Below the pieces are notes generated by a model. It was not told where the DNA came from. It was given only the letters and a program-made list of their open reading frames with translations, and made no database searches. Below, piece by piece: positions 1-9,990 of a DNA stretch of 64,000 nucleotides (its first letter is position 1; the number at the start of each line of letters is the position of its first letter). This DNA comes from Pistricoccus aurantiacus (GTDB lineage: Bacteria > Pseudomonadota > Gammaproteobacteria > Pseudomonadales > Halomonadaceae), in the NCBI RefSeq assembly GCF_042682565.1, contig NZ_JBHUIC010000004.1; one strand, given 5' to 3'. The position numbers were made by a program, and so were the translations under genes.

Positions 1-115
1 CAAAGTCGTCTTGATGGAAGTTGGTTTGGCGCACATGAACTGACTCGAGACGATGCTGAAAAGGCCGCATTGTACGCCATGCCTATCCTTTGCGCACCGT
101 GGGCGTACAAGTGCA

Positions 116-146
116 TTGACCCGAGTCTTGTCTTGCCTCGTATAAT
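116..146 (+). promoter_or_regulatory. Candidate sigma-70 promoter of yhcB
   Basis: A TTGACC -35 box at 116-121 and a perfect TATAAT -10 box at 141-146 lie about 70 bases before the yhcB start. The 19-base spacer is longer than the usual 17, so strength is uncertain. No gene is supported in bases 1-218. Confidence 0.5.
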
Positions 147-218
147 AACGACACATCGATTTGGCCTGCGTTGGAGATGCGCAGGCCAAAAAGTCCAATG
201 AAGCGGAGATAGTTCCAC

Positions 219-665
219 GTGGAAGCAAGCAATATCGAATGGATTGCCACTATTGTGGTCAGTGGCTTGATCGGCGTGGCCATCGGCGCGCTGGGCTATC
301 ATCTTTTCAATACCGATAGTACAAGCAACCAGAAAAAGCGCCAGCGGCTGGCGGAACTCGAGCTTGAGCTCAATCAGACCAGAGAAGCCTTTACCGCACA
401 TGTCCAACGCGCCCGAGAGCTTTCCGACAGCATCAAGAGTCAAAGCGAAATGCTCGAGCAACACCTTGCCCAAGATGCGGAAACGCTATCCGGGACACTG
501 CGCCTTCAACACGGCTCGAATATGACTCATGCTGCAACGGAGAACGCGGCACCGGCGATGCCACGGGATTACGCGGATGGCAACCACGGTACCCTGTCGG
601 AAAACTTTGGCCTCGAACACGAAGACAACGAGGCGAATCAACCTTCTCCGGCACCGCGCTATTGA
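219..665 (+). CDS. zapG: YhcB/ZapG-family inner-membrane cell-division protein (DUF1043)
   Basis: A 148-residue protein with one N-terminal membrane helix (about residues 8-29) followed by a charged coiled coil (about 38-85, rich in E, L, Q and R) and a low-complexity polar tail. This is the layout of YhcB, recently renamed ZapG, an inner-membrane protein linked to divisome and envelope growth in Enterobacteria. The start is GTG with GGAG at 205-208, ten bases upstream; an in-frame ATG at 198 hits a stop after four codons, so GTG is the only reasonable start. It converges on the Nif3-family gene with a 14-base gap. The family call is firm; the division role is carried over from E. coli. Confidence 0.85.
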   Translation: MEASNIEWIATIVVSGLIGVAIGALGYHLFNTDSTSNQKKRQRLAELELELNQTREAFTAHVQRARELSDSIKSQSEMLEQHLAQDAETLSGTLRLQHGSNMTHAATENAAPAMPRDYADGNHGTLSENFGLEHEDNEANQPSPAPRY

Positions 666-679
666 GCGCCGAAAAGCGC

Positions 680-1438
680 TTACACCGGATTGTCGATTTC
701 CATGTAACGATGCTCGATACCGAAGCGCTCCTCCAGCCACGTCCCCATCGCTTGTACGCCGTAGCGTTCCGTGGCGTGATGGCCCGACGCCAGGTAGGTG
801 ATACCCAGCTCTCGGGCCAGATGCGTTGTACGCTCGGAAATCTCACCGGAAATGAATGCATCCGCGCCGGCTTCCCAGGCTTGGACGATCATGTCCTGGG
901 CGGCGCCGGTGCACCAGGCGAGGCTACGAATCTCTCGATCGTGACCTTCGATCAGCAGCGGCTTGCGACCAAGACGCTCCCAGACCAGCGCCGCCAGCGC
1001 CTGACTGTCGAGCGCCGACGACGGACATCCCTGCCATAAAAGCCCCTGGCCAAGATCGCCATCCACACACCCCTCTACTACCAGATCCAGCTGCTGGGCT
1101 AGCTGAGCGTTGTTGCCCAGCTCCGCGTGCGCGTCCAGCGGCAGGTGATAGGCCAGCAGATTGATATCATGGAGCATCAAGGTCGCCAGCCGCTTGCGTT
1201 TGATACCGGTGATCTCCACGGGCTCGTTCTTCCAGAAATAGCCATGATGCACCAGTACCAGATCCGCCTGCCAGGCGACCGCTTCGTCAAGCAGCGTCTG
1301 ACAGGCGGTCACGCCGCTCATGATGCGATTAATACGCTCCTTTCCCGATACCTGCAGCCCATTAACGGTAAAATCCTTGAACCGCGCCGGCTCCAGACGA
1401 GCATCGCAGGCAGCTACCAGGGTATCTCGACCGATCAT
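680..1438 (-). CDS. Nif3-like dinuclear metal-centre hexameric protein (YbgI family)
   Basis: A 252-residue member of the Nif3/YbgI (GTP cyclohydrolase I type 2-like) family, which forms toroidal hexamers with a two-metal site in each subunit. Metal-ligand signatures are visible: HHGYFW at about 64-69, HLPLDAH at about 98-104 and GHHATER near the C-terminus. The biochemical role is unsettled; E. coli YbgI has been linked to radiation resistance and metal handling. The frame opens 17 codons further upstream (to 1489), but the ATG at 1438 is preceded by AAGGAG with 5-base spacing and matches the family N-terminus. It is divergent from the DegS-like protease gene. Confidence 0.88.
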   Translation of the reverse strand: MIGRDTLVAACDARLEPARFKDFTVNGLQVSGKERINRIMSGVTACQTLLDEAVAWQADLVLVHHGYFWKNEPVEITGIKRKRLATLMLHDINLLAYHLPLDAHAELGNNAQLAQQLDLVVEGCVDGDLGQGLLWQGCPSSALDSQALAALVWERLGRKPLLIEGHDREIRSLAWCTGAAQDMIVQAWEAGADAFISGEISERTTHLARELGITYLASGHHATERYGVQAMGTWLEERFGIEHRYMEIDNPV

Positions 1439-1593
1439 GGTTTCTCCTTGCACCGTTATGTTTGTATCGTCCGTCATATCAATCCGCATTGCCTGTCCAG
1501 CGACTCGGTGGCAGAAGTTATGGCGTTGGCAATGTTACACTGCCGCCATTTTAACACCGTGAATCGCTAGCGTTCATTAATAAGGATCCGGGT

Positions 1594-2834
<1,241 letters not shown>

Positions 2835-2838
<4 letters not shown>

Positions 2839-4169
2839 ACGCGATCACCCTGCCCCTCGATTCGAAGCTCGGCGGAACGGGCATGGGCGGTCAAGGACTC
2901 ACCTCGCGCCAGCCGCGAAGCAGTCTCGCCCAACTGCGCCGCTCCCTGAGCGGTGCACTGAATGATCGAGGAGCGCTTCTGGAAGTCGTAGACACCCAAA
3001 GGCGATGAAAAACGCGCCGTGCCGGAAGTCGGCAGCACGTGATTGGGTCCGGCGCAGTAGTCGCCCAGCGCCTCGGAGGTATAGCGGCCGAGGAAGATTG
3101 CGCCGGCGTGACGAACCTCCGCAAGCCAGCTCTGCGCATCAATCACGGAAAGCTCCAGATGTTCCGGCGCGATACGATTGATCAGGGTTATGGCTTCATG
3201 GCGGCCCCGGCACTCGATCAGCGCACCGCGCTTCTCGAGAGAAGCGCCAATGATTTCCGCGCGTTCCATGCTCGGCAGCAAGCGCTCGATGGATGCCGCG
3301 ACCGCGTTCAGGTGCTCGCTATCCCAACCCACCAGAATCGCCTGGGCATCCTCGTCGTGTTCCGCCTGGGAGAACAGATCCATTGCCAGCCAGTCCGGGT
3401 CCGTGGTGCCATCGCTGACGACCAGAATCTCCGAAGGGCCGGCGATCATGTCGATCCCCACCTGACCGAACACCGCTCGCTTGGCGGTGGCGACATAGAT
3501 GTTGCCCGGACCGACGATCTTGTCGACCCGCGGCACCGTCTCGGTGCCATAGGCCAGCGCCGCTACCGCCTGGGCGCCGCCGAGGGTGAAGACACGATCC
3601 ACCTGTGCCAGATGCGCCGCCGCCAGCACCAGCTCGTTGAAGACGCCATCCGGGGTCGGCACCACCATGATGATTTCCTTCACCCCCGCCACCCGAGCGG
3701 GAATGGCGTTCATCAGCACCGACGAAGGGTATGCCGCCTTGCCGCCGGGCACATAGATACCGGCCCTATCCAGCGGGGTGACCTGCTGGCCCAGCAGATT
3801 GCCCAGTTCATCCGTATAGTGCCAGGATTCTGGCTTCTGGCGCTGATGATAGTTCCGCACACGCTCGGCGGCGACGCACAAGGCGTCCCGCTGGGCCGGC
3901 GGTAGACCGCGATAGGCGGCCTCGAGACGTCCGGCGTCCAGGGTCAGTTCCGCCATGTCCTGGGCATCGAGTCGATCGAAACGCCGAGTGTAGTCGAGCA
4001 GGGCCGCGTCTCCGTAAAGGCGCACCGCGCCGATGATTTCCTCGACCCGGGCCGCCACCTCCGCGCTGGACACGCCCTCCCAGGCCAGCAGATCATTCAG
4101 CCGGCTATCGAAGTCGCTTGCATCGGTGGAAAGACGAGTGATATCGATCTTCAAATCAGTAGGACTCAT
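2835..4169 (-). CDS. hisD: Histidinol dehydrogenase
   Basis: A 444-residue zinc enzyme for the last two steps of histidine synthesis, oxidising L-histidinol to L-histidine with two NAD+. The full length fits the family. Conserved segments seen include GGKAAYPSS, VGPGNIYVATAK, GPSEILVVSD, FSQAEHDEDAQ and the EHLEL/GPNHVLPTSG zinc and substrate region. It lies 63 bases downstream of hisG on the same strand, so the two probably form a transcript with murA upstream. The 3' end overlaps the converging degS gene through a shared TTAG. Confidence 0.96.
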
Positions 4170-4232
4170 AACGATGGGCTCATAGGGTCTCTGGCGGACA
4201 AGGCGGATCCGTCACGATGGACGGCGACGGAA

Positions 4233-4892
4233 TCAGACAAGCGCCGAATGCGTCTGCCTGCGGTTGGCGACCGCTTCGCGCAGGCGCTCGATCAAGGGCT
4301 TCAACTGCCGGTGCTTCATGGTCATGGCGGCCTGATTGACCACCAGACGAGTGCTGATGGAAGCAATGACCTCGCGAGGCTCCATGCCGTTGGCCCGCAG
4401 CGTATTGCCGGTATCGACAATATCGACGATCTCGTCCGCCAGATTCATCAACGGCGCCAGTTCCATGGCCCCATACAGCTTGATGACCTCGGCTTGAATA
4501 CCCCGTTGTGCATAGTAACGTCGCGCCACGGAAACGAATTTGGTGGCGACCCGACGCCTCGGTCCGGCGGGGCGGGCATCGCGAATACCCGCGGTCATCA
4601 GCTTGCAGCGGGCGATTTCCAGATCCAGCGGTTCGTAAAGGCCTTCCGCGCCATGTTCCAGCAGCGTGTCCTTGCCTGCCACGCCGAGATCCGCCGCTCC
4701 CAGCCGCACGTAGGTCGGCACGTCGGAAGCGCGAATCACCACCAGCTTGACATTCGCCAGATTGGTGTCGAATAGCAGTTTACGGCTTTTTTTCAGATCC
4801 TCCGTCGGACAAATCCCCGCGTCCGCCAGCAGCGGTAGGGTTTCATCGAGGATACGACCCTTGGAAAGCGCCAGAATCAGTTGTTTGGACAT
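4233..4892 (-). CDS. hisG: ATP phosphoribosyltransferase, short catalytic form
   Basis: A 219-residue enzyme that condenses ATP and PRPP to phosphoribosyl-ATP, the first step of histidine synthesis. It carries the family signature ALSKGRI at the N-terminus, YVRLGAADLGVAGKD, and the PRPP loop EIVDTGNTLRANG (shown in part). The length is that of the short HisG form, which lacks the C-terminal regulatory domain and needs the HisZ subunit; hisZ is not in this window. The ATG at 4892 fits the family N-terminus; a GTG four codons upstream is possible. It sits 54 bases after murA. Confidence 0.95.
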   Translation of the reverse strand: MSKQLILALSKGRILDETLPLLADAGICPTEDLKKSRKLLFDTNLANVKLVVIRASDVPTYVRLGAADLGVAGKDTLLEHGAEGLYEPLDLEIARCKLMTAGIRDARPAGPRRRVATKFVSVARRYYAQRGIQAEVIKLYGAMELAPLMNLADEIVDIVDTGNTLRANGMEPREVIASISTRLVVNQAAMTMKHRQLKPLIERLREAVANRRQTHSALV

Positions 4893-4946
4893 CGTGCCAT
4901 ACACTTATGAATAAATTGGATGCCTAATCAATAACTTGTTCAACAT

Positions 4947-6212
4947 TCAACCGGGAACTCGACGAATTTTTGCTCCCAGCAACTGCAGCTTTTCCTCGAT
5001 GCACTCGTAGCCCCGATCGATATGATAGATACGATCCACCAGGGTTTCGCCTCGAGCGATTGTCGCCGCCACGACCAAGGAAGCGGACGCCCGCAAATCC
5101 GTTGCCATGACCGGCGCGCCGGATAGCTGCTCCACCCCGGTGATGACCGCGGTGTTGCCCTCGAGAGCAATATTGGCACCCATTCGGTTGAGTTCCTGCA
5201 CGTGCATGAAGCGATTCTCGAAGATGGTTTCCACCACCCGGGCCGTGCCTTGCGCTACCGCATTGAGGGCCACGAACTGTGCCTGCATGTCCGTGGGAAA
5301 CGCGGGGTAAGGCGCGGTACGAATATTGACCGCCCGTGGGCGCTTGCCTTGCATATCCGCCTCGATCCAGTCCGCGCCGGTGGTGATCGAAGCCCCGGCC
5401 TCTTCCAGCTTGGCCAGCACCGCTTCGAGGATATCCGCGCGGGTCTTGCGCACCCGTACCCGCCCCCCGGTCATCGCCGCCGCTACCAGAAAGGTACCGG
5501 TTTCGATGCGATCCGGCATCACATCGTATTCGCAGCCATGCAGCCGCTCCACGCCGACTACGGTGATGGTATCCGTACCGTGGCCGCTGATGTTGGCGCC
5601 CATCTTGATCAGGCAGTCCGCCAGATCGACGATTTCCGGCTCCCGAGCGGCATTTTCCAGCACTGTGGTGCCGGCAGCCAGACTCGCCGCCATCAGCAGG
5701 TTCTCAGTGCCGGTCACCGTCACCGTATCGAAGAAGACATGCGCCCCTTTCAAGCGACCGCCGGGCACTCGGGCACGCACGTAGCCGTTCTCGACGCTGA
5801 TCTCCGCCCCCATCGCCTCCAGGCCGCGCAGGTGCAGATCCACCGGTCGCGAGCCGATGGCGCAGCCGCCAGGCAGCGATACGTCCGCAGTACCGAAATG
5901 CGCCAGCAATGGCCCCAATACCAGAATGGAGGCGCGCATCTTCTTGACCAGTTCGTAAGGCGCATGGCAGTCCTTCACCTGGGCGCCATCGAGTTGAATG
6001 GTCATGCGCTCCCCCAGTACCGGCTCGACCCCCATGCGCCCCAATAGCTCCAAGGTTGTGGTGATATCCTGCAGGTGAGGCAGGTTGCCGATGGTCACCG
6101 GCCCTTCGGAAAGCAGCGTGGCGCACAGAATGGGTAGCGCCGCGTTCTTGGCGCCGCTTGCCCAGACCTCGCCGTCAAGCGGCCCGTTACCGGTGATGAT
6201 CAGCTTGTCCAT
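4947..6212 (-). CDS. murA: UDP-N-acetylglucosamine 1-carboxyvinyltransferase
   Basis: A 421-residue cytoplasmic enzyme that transfers enolpyruvate from PEP to UDP-GlcNAc, the first committed step of peptidoglycan synthesis and the target of fosfomycin. The N-terminal K22-N23 pair (SGAKNAALP) and the catalytic cysteine C117 in GGCAIGSRP are present, so the protein should be fosfomycin-sensitive in principle. The frame continues 14 codons upstream, but the family starts at MDKL (6212). It lies eight bases after ibaG in the Mla-IbaG-MurA-His order that is common in gammaproteobacteria. Confidence 0.97.
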   Translation of the reverse strand: MDKLIITGNGPLDGEVWASGAKNAALPILCATLLSEGPVTIGNLPHLQDITTTLELLGRMGVEPVLGERMTIQLDGAQVKDCHAPYELVKKMRASILVLGPLLAHFGTADVSLPGGCAIGSRPVDLHLRGLEAMGAEISVENGYVRARVPGGRLKGAHVFFDTVTVTGTENLLMAASLAAGTTVLENAAREPEIVDLADCLIKMGANISGHGTDTITVVGVERLHGCEYDVMPDRIETGTFLVAAAMTGGRVRVRKTRADILEAVLAKLEEAGASITTGADWIEADMQGKRPRAVNIRTAPYPAFPTDMQAQFVALNAVAQGTARVVETIFENRFMHVQELNRMGANIALEGNTAVITGVEQLSGAPVMATDLRASASLVVAATIARGETLVDRIYHIDRGYECIEEKLQLLGAKIRRVPG

Positions 6213-6220
6213 GGTCTCTG

Positions 6221-6475
6221 TCAGCTTCCGGTGTTTTCTGGGGCGGTCTGCCACTGGGCGGGCGTATAGGTCTTGATACTGACCGCATGTATCTCGCCGC
6301 TGGCGATTTCATTGGTCAGGGCTTCGTAGATGAACTGCTGGCGACGCACCGGCGTCAGGGACGCGAATACCTCACCCACGGCAATCACCTGAAAATCACA
6401 GCCTTCGCCGCGCACGTGAAAATCACAGCTTTCGATTCGCTCGTCGAGCAACGTCTTGACGTCCTGAGATTGCAT
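6221..6475 (-). CDS. ibaG: BolA-family protein, IbaG/YrbA type
   Basis: An 84-residue BolA-fold protein. Such proteins bind monothiol glutaredoxins and Fe-S clusters; IbaG is named for acid-stress induction in E. coli. The C-terminal half holds the family pattern LTPVRRQQFIYEAL followed by IHAVSIKTYTP. The open frame runs 33 codons further upstream, but the ATG at 6475 gives the family length and has a GGAGG-type site directly before it (about 6481-6486 on the reverse strand). It is immediately upstream of murA, its usual place. Confidence 0.9.
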   Translation of the reverse strand: MQSQDVKTLLDERIESCDFHVRGEGCDFQVIAVGEVFASLTPVRRQQFIYEALTNEIASGEIHAVSIKTYTPAQWQTAPENTGS

Positions 6476-6618
6476 GAGAAGCCTCCTTGAGTTGCACTGG
6501 CGTAGCGGTCTGACTCGGTGCCAGACCCTCGCCATGGTATACAAAAGCAAAGGGCTTGGCGATGGCGAAGCCACTCCAAGCCCTCTGGCGACACTGCTTG
6601 ATTGAGCCCGAATGCGCG

Positions 6619-7002
6619 CTATGGCGCCGGATCGCTCGCCTGTGTTTTATCTGACGCTTTTTCCTGGTCAGACGCTGCCTCACTGCCTGGCAACAGGGCA
6701 TCGAGTCCCGCCAACTCTGTCAGCCGCTTGAGCGGCTTGGAAAGTGCAACCTCCTGCACCTTGACCCCGGAACGATGCGCGTCGCGAAGCCATTCGAGCA
6801 CCACGCTCAGGGCCGCGCTGCTGACCTGGTCCACACCGCTCATATCGATACTGACGGTGCTTTGCGCGGGCCGCTGCTCCAGCCATTGATGCCCGGCAGC
6901 GGCCAGCGGCGGCGCCACCGAGAAATCCACATCCCCGGACGCCAGCAGACGATTCTCCCGGGCCTCCAGACGAGCTCCTTCTCCCTCGAACAGTTGGGTC
7001 AT
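6619..7002 (-). CDS. mlaB: MlaB, STAS-domain subunit of the phospholipid ABC transporter
   Basis: A 127-residue STAS-domain protein. MlaB binds the ATPase MlaF and controls assembly and activity of the MlaFEDB complex in the inner membrane. The STAS core is visible as VSIDMSGVDQVSSAALSVV (about 50-68). The last 20 or so residues are an acidic/polar low-complexity tail not needed for the fold. It overlaps mlaC by four bases (ATGA), which supports translational coupling. 143 bases separate it from ibaG. Confidence 0.88.
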   Translation of the reverse strand: MTQLFEGEGARLEARENRLLASGDVDFSVAPPLAAAGHQWLEQRPAQSTVSIDMSGVDQVSSAALSVVLEWLRDAHRSGVKVQEVALSKPLKRLTELAGLDALLPGSEAASDQEKASDKTQASDPAP

Positions 7003-7658
7003 GCGTTGCCGCCCTGCTCGAGTTCATCGACACCCACTTCCGGCGCCCAGTTGTCGATGACCGCATCATAATCGCGGTTCTGGTTACGCATCGCCTGATC
7101 GAACTGATTGCGGAAAGTCAGCCCCAGGTTGATGCCGTTGACAATGACGTTGACCACTTTCCATTCGCCGTCTCCCAGACGCAAGGAGTAGCTGACCGGA
7201 TAGATCTTGCCATCGCTTGCCACCACTTCCATATCGACGCTGGCCTGATCCTCGTAACGCGAGCTCTGATTATCCAGCACGCGAATATCCTGATAATCGA
7301 AGGTCACCAATCCCTTGGCGTAGGTGTCGATCAGGGTCTGCCGAAACACGTCCGCGAAACGCGAGCGCTGGGCGGGACTGGCGTTCTTGAAATACCGTCC
7401 CATGACGCTGGCGCCGATGTAGCGAAAATCCGCGATATTTTCCAGGCTGTCGTCGACGACGGCTTCCAGCTCATCGGGATTGTTCTTGAAATAGTCCTTG
7501 CGACCTTCGATCTTGCTCATCAGCGTATCCACGCTTTGGCGAATCATCTGCTCCGGGCGCTGATCGGCCTGTTGCGCCAAGGCCATCCCCGCGCCAAGAC
7601 TCAATAGAAGTGCCAGCAGCAAACTCGAGAATCTAGAAGCTGTCATTGCGTATCGCAT
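6999..7658 (-). CDS. mlaC: MlaC, periplasmic phospholipid-binding protein
   Basis: A 219-residue secreted protein with a Sec signal peptide ending near ALAQQ. MlaC carries phospholipids across the periplasm between the outer-membrane MlaA and the inner-membrane MlaFEDB complex. The family core (FADVFRQTLIDTYAKGL and the VVNVIVNGINLG segment) is clear. An ATG ten codons upstream (7688) would overlap mlaD by four bases, but the ATG at 7658 has AAGGA eight bases before it and gives a normal signal peptide, so I prefer it. Confidence 0.92.
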   Translation of the reverse strand: MRYAMTASRFSSLLLALLLSLGAGMALAQQADQRPEQMIRQSVDTLMSKIEGRKDYFKNNPDELEAVVDDSLENIADFRYIGASVMGRYFKNASPAQRSRFADVFRQTLIDTYAKGLVTFDYQDIRVLDNQSSRYEDQASVDMEVVASDGKIYPVSYSLRLGDGEWKVVNVIVNGINLGLTFRNQFDQAMRNQNRDYDAVIDNWAPEVGVDELEQGGNA

Positions 7659-7684
7659 CGAATCGTCCTTTTGCTGTGATCGGG

Positions 7685-8149
7685 TCATTTCTCGACCATT
7701 TCGGAAACGAACTGTTGAATCAATTCTTCCAGCACCAGGGCTGACTGAGTGTCACGAATGGTGTCGTCATCCTTGAGCATGTTCGGCGCGCCGCCAACGG
7801 AAATACCGATATACTGTTCCCCCAGCAGACCGGCGGTCAGGATGGCGGCGGTGGAATCCTCCGGTAGATCCCCCTCCAGGGAGCTGTCCAGCGCCATGGT
7901 CACGGTAGCATCGAACCATTCCTCGTCGAGTTCGATACTGATCACGCGACCGATGGTCACCCCGGCCAGTGTGACCCTCGCCCGAGGCTTGAGACCACCG
8001 ATATTGGAAAAATTGGCCTTGAGAGTAAAATTCTCATCGACCTTTCCCAGGGACAAGCCGCTGACCTGCAGCCCCAGGAACAGAATCCCCAGGATGCCGG
8101 CGAGCATGAACAGCCCCACCCCGAACTCGATCATCTTGCTGCGCTTCAT
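7685..8149 (-). CDS. mlaD: MlaD, MCE-domain subunit of the phospholipid ABC transporter
   Basis: A 154-residue protein with one N-terminal membrane helix (about 7-28) and a single MCE domain (about 40-120, including NIGGLKPRARVTLAGVTIG). MlaD forms a hexameric ring in the periplasm that passes lipid between MlaC and the MlaE permease. The start overlaps the mlaE stop by four bases, typical of this operon. Confidence 0.95.
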   Translation of the reverse strand: MKRSKMIEFGVGLFMLAGILGILFLGLQVSGLSLGKVDENFTLKANFSNIGGLKPRARVTLAGVTIGRVISIELDEEWFDATVTMALDSSLEGDLPEDSTAAILTAGLLGEQYIGISVGGAPNMLKDDDTIRDTQSALVLEELIQQFVSEMVEK

Positions 8150-8928
8150 CCTAGTTCTCCAAACATCAGCGCGGTAAGTACAAAATCCAGCCCCAATACC
8201 GCCAACGAAGAGTACACCACGGTACGGGTCGTCGCCCGCGAGATCCCTTCGGAAGTCGGCACCAGGTCATAACCTTGAAATACCGCGATCCAGGTCACCA
8301 CCAAGGCAAACACCAGGCTCTTGAGCATGCCGTTGCCGATATCGTTGAACAACTCGACGCTGGACTGCATGCTGCTCCAATAGGAGCCTTCGAACACTCC
8401 AAGCCAATCCACGCCAACCAGATAGCCGCCCCAGATGCCGATGACGCTGAAGCCCACCGTCAGCAGGGGCAACGAAACGAAGCCGGCCCACAGGCGCGGC
8501 GCCACGATGCGGCGCAACGGGTCGACGCCGATCATCTCCATGCTGGTCAACTGCTCCGTGGCCTTCATCAAACCGATTTCCGCAGTCAGGGCGGACCCGG
8601 CCCGTCCGGCGAACAGAAGCGCCGCCACCACCGGCGACAGCTCCCGCAGCAGGGTCAGAGAGACCATTTGCCCCAGCGCCTCCTCGGCGCCGAAGTCCAC
8701 CAGAATGGTATAGCCCTGTAGCGCCAGCACCATGCCGATGAACAGTCCCGAAACCAGCACGATGGCCAAGGACAGCACGCCGACGGAATGCATCTGATGC
8801 AGCCAAAGGTGCAGGCCCTGCCGGGAAGGAATGCCTACCATCGATCGCGATAGAAAAACGCCGGCGCGCCCCAGGGCTTCCAGCAATGTACAGCCGCGCC
8901 GCCCTAGGCGAAGAATGAATTCGATCAT
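8146..8928 (-). CDS. mlaE: MlaE, permease subunit of the phospholipid ABC transporter
   Basis: A 260-residue integral membrane protein with about five hydrophobic segments. It has the MlaE family hallmarks LRELSPVVAALLFAGRAGSA and AEIGLMKATEQLTSMEMIG. It forms the membrane dimer of the MlaFEDB complex, which keeps the outer leaflet of the outer membrane free of phospholipid. It overlaps mlaF upstream and mlaD downstream by four bases each. Confidence 0.95.
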   Translation of the reverse strand: MIEFILRLGRRGCTLLEALGRAGVFLSRSMVGIPSRQGLHLWLHQMHSVGVLSLAIVLVSGLFIGMVLALQGYTILVDFGAEEALGQMVSLTLLRELSPVVAALLFAGRAGSALTAEIGLMKATEQLTSMEMIGVDPLRRIVAPRLWAGFVSLPLLTVGFSVIGIWGGYLVGVDWLGVFEGSYWSSMQSSVELFNDIGNGMLKSLVFALVVTWIAVFQGYDLVPTSEGISRATTRTVVYSSLAVLGLDFVLTALMFGELG

Positions 8929-9737
8929 CGCCGACTCTCCGTCTGCAGGATATCGTCGAAAAACGCCGGAGCGGGATAATGAAACGGCACCGGGCCATCC
9001 GGCTCGCCGTGAATGAACTGGCGGACCCGGGCGTCGTCGTCCACGTCGAGGGTTTGCGGCGTGCCCTGGGCCATCACCTTGCCGTCCGCGATGACATACA
9101 CATAGTCGGCGATGGAAAGGGTCTCCTTGATGTCATGGGAAACGATCACGCTGGTCAGACCCAGGGCTCGATTGGCGCGCTTGATCAACTGCACCAGCAC
9201 ACCCATGGAGATGGGATCCTGGCCCACGAAGGGCTCATCGTAGAAGATCAGCTCCGGATCCAGCGCCAGCGCTCGCGCCAAGGCCACCCGCCGGGCCATG
9301 CCACCGGAAAGCTCTGCCGGCATCAAGGATCGCGCGCCTCGCAGCCCGACGGATTCCAGTTTCATCAGTACCACGTCGCGTACCATGTCGTCGGTCAGCT
9401 TCGTGTGCACCCGCAGAGGAAAAGCCACGTTCTCGTATACGCTGAGATCGGAAAACAGCGCGCCGCTTTGAAACAGCATGCCCATGCGACGGCGCAAGGC
9501 AAACAGGGCGCGTCGAGAAATACGATGAACATCCTGATCGGCGAAAGTCACCCGCCCCGCGTCCGGCGTCAGCTGCCCGCCCATCAGTTTCAATATCGTG
9601 GTCTTGCCGCTACCGCTGGGGCCTAGGATCGCCGTGATCTTGCCTCGAGGAATGGTCATGTCCACTCCGCGAAAGATTTCCTTGTCGCCTCGGGAAAACC
9701 GCAACCCCTCGACCACTACCAAGGGAGAATCGTCCAT
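8925..9737 (-). CDS. mlaF: MlaF, ATPase subunit of the phospholipid ABC transporter
   Basis: A 270-residue ABC ATPase, first gene of the mlaFEDCB transcript. Walker A GPSGSGKTT is at 39-47, the signature is LSGGMARRVALARAL and Walker B is LIFYDEP, followed by the VSHD switch histidine. The C-terminal extension after about 245 is where MlaF contacts MlaB in E. coli. The transcript must start in the 253-base gap shared with divergent kdsD. Confidence 0.95.
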   Translation of the reverse strand: MDDSPLVVVEGLRFSRGDKEIFRGVDMTIPRGKITAILGPSGSGKTTILKLMGGQLTPDAGRVTFADQDVHRISRRALFALRRRMGMLFQSGALFSDLSVYENVAFPLRVHTKLTDDMVRDVVLMKLESVGLRGARSLMPAELSGGMARRVALARALALDPELIFYDEPFVGQDPISMGVLVQLIKRANRALGLTSVIVSHDIKETLSIADYVYVIADGKVMAQGTPQTLDVDDDARVRQFIHGEPDGPVPFHYPAPAFFDDILQTESRR

Positions 9738-9797
9738 TCAGTCGGTCCTGGGTGAAATTATCGAACATCGTATCCTAACCTCGACGACTTTAGCCAG

Positions 9798-9819
9798 TAT
9801 CCGCGAGCGTTCGCGGATA
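9798..9819. repeat. 9-bp inverted repeat between mlaF and kdsD
   Basis: TATCCGCGA and its exact complement TCGCGGATA are separated by GCGT. The palindrome is about 60 bases upstream of mlaF and 170 bases upstream of kdsD in a divergent promoter region, so it may be an operator. No cognate regulator can be named. Confidence 0.55.
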
Positions 9820-9959
9820 TTCTCTTGTCGCTCTGATTCCAATAAAAGCGACGCGTTCGACGAGCCACAATGATCGCTACAGCCTTCTCATTCTTTTACT
9901 GTACTTTTTGATAGGTCTCCGCACTCTTTATTTACCTTTGCCTGAGGGGAAGCGCTTGA

Positions 9960-9974
9960 GTCCAGTCTCTGGAC
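9960..9974 (+). repeat. Short hairpin in the kdsD leader
   Basis: GTCCAG and CTGGAC are separated by TCT, 16 bases before the kdsD ATG. The hairpin would lie at or next to the ribosome-binding region, which lacks a strong Shine-Dalgarno motif. A translational effect is possible but speculative. Confidence 0.35.
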
Positions 9975-9990
9975 AGGCAACAATTCCCTC

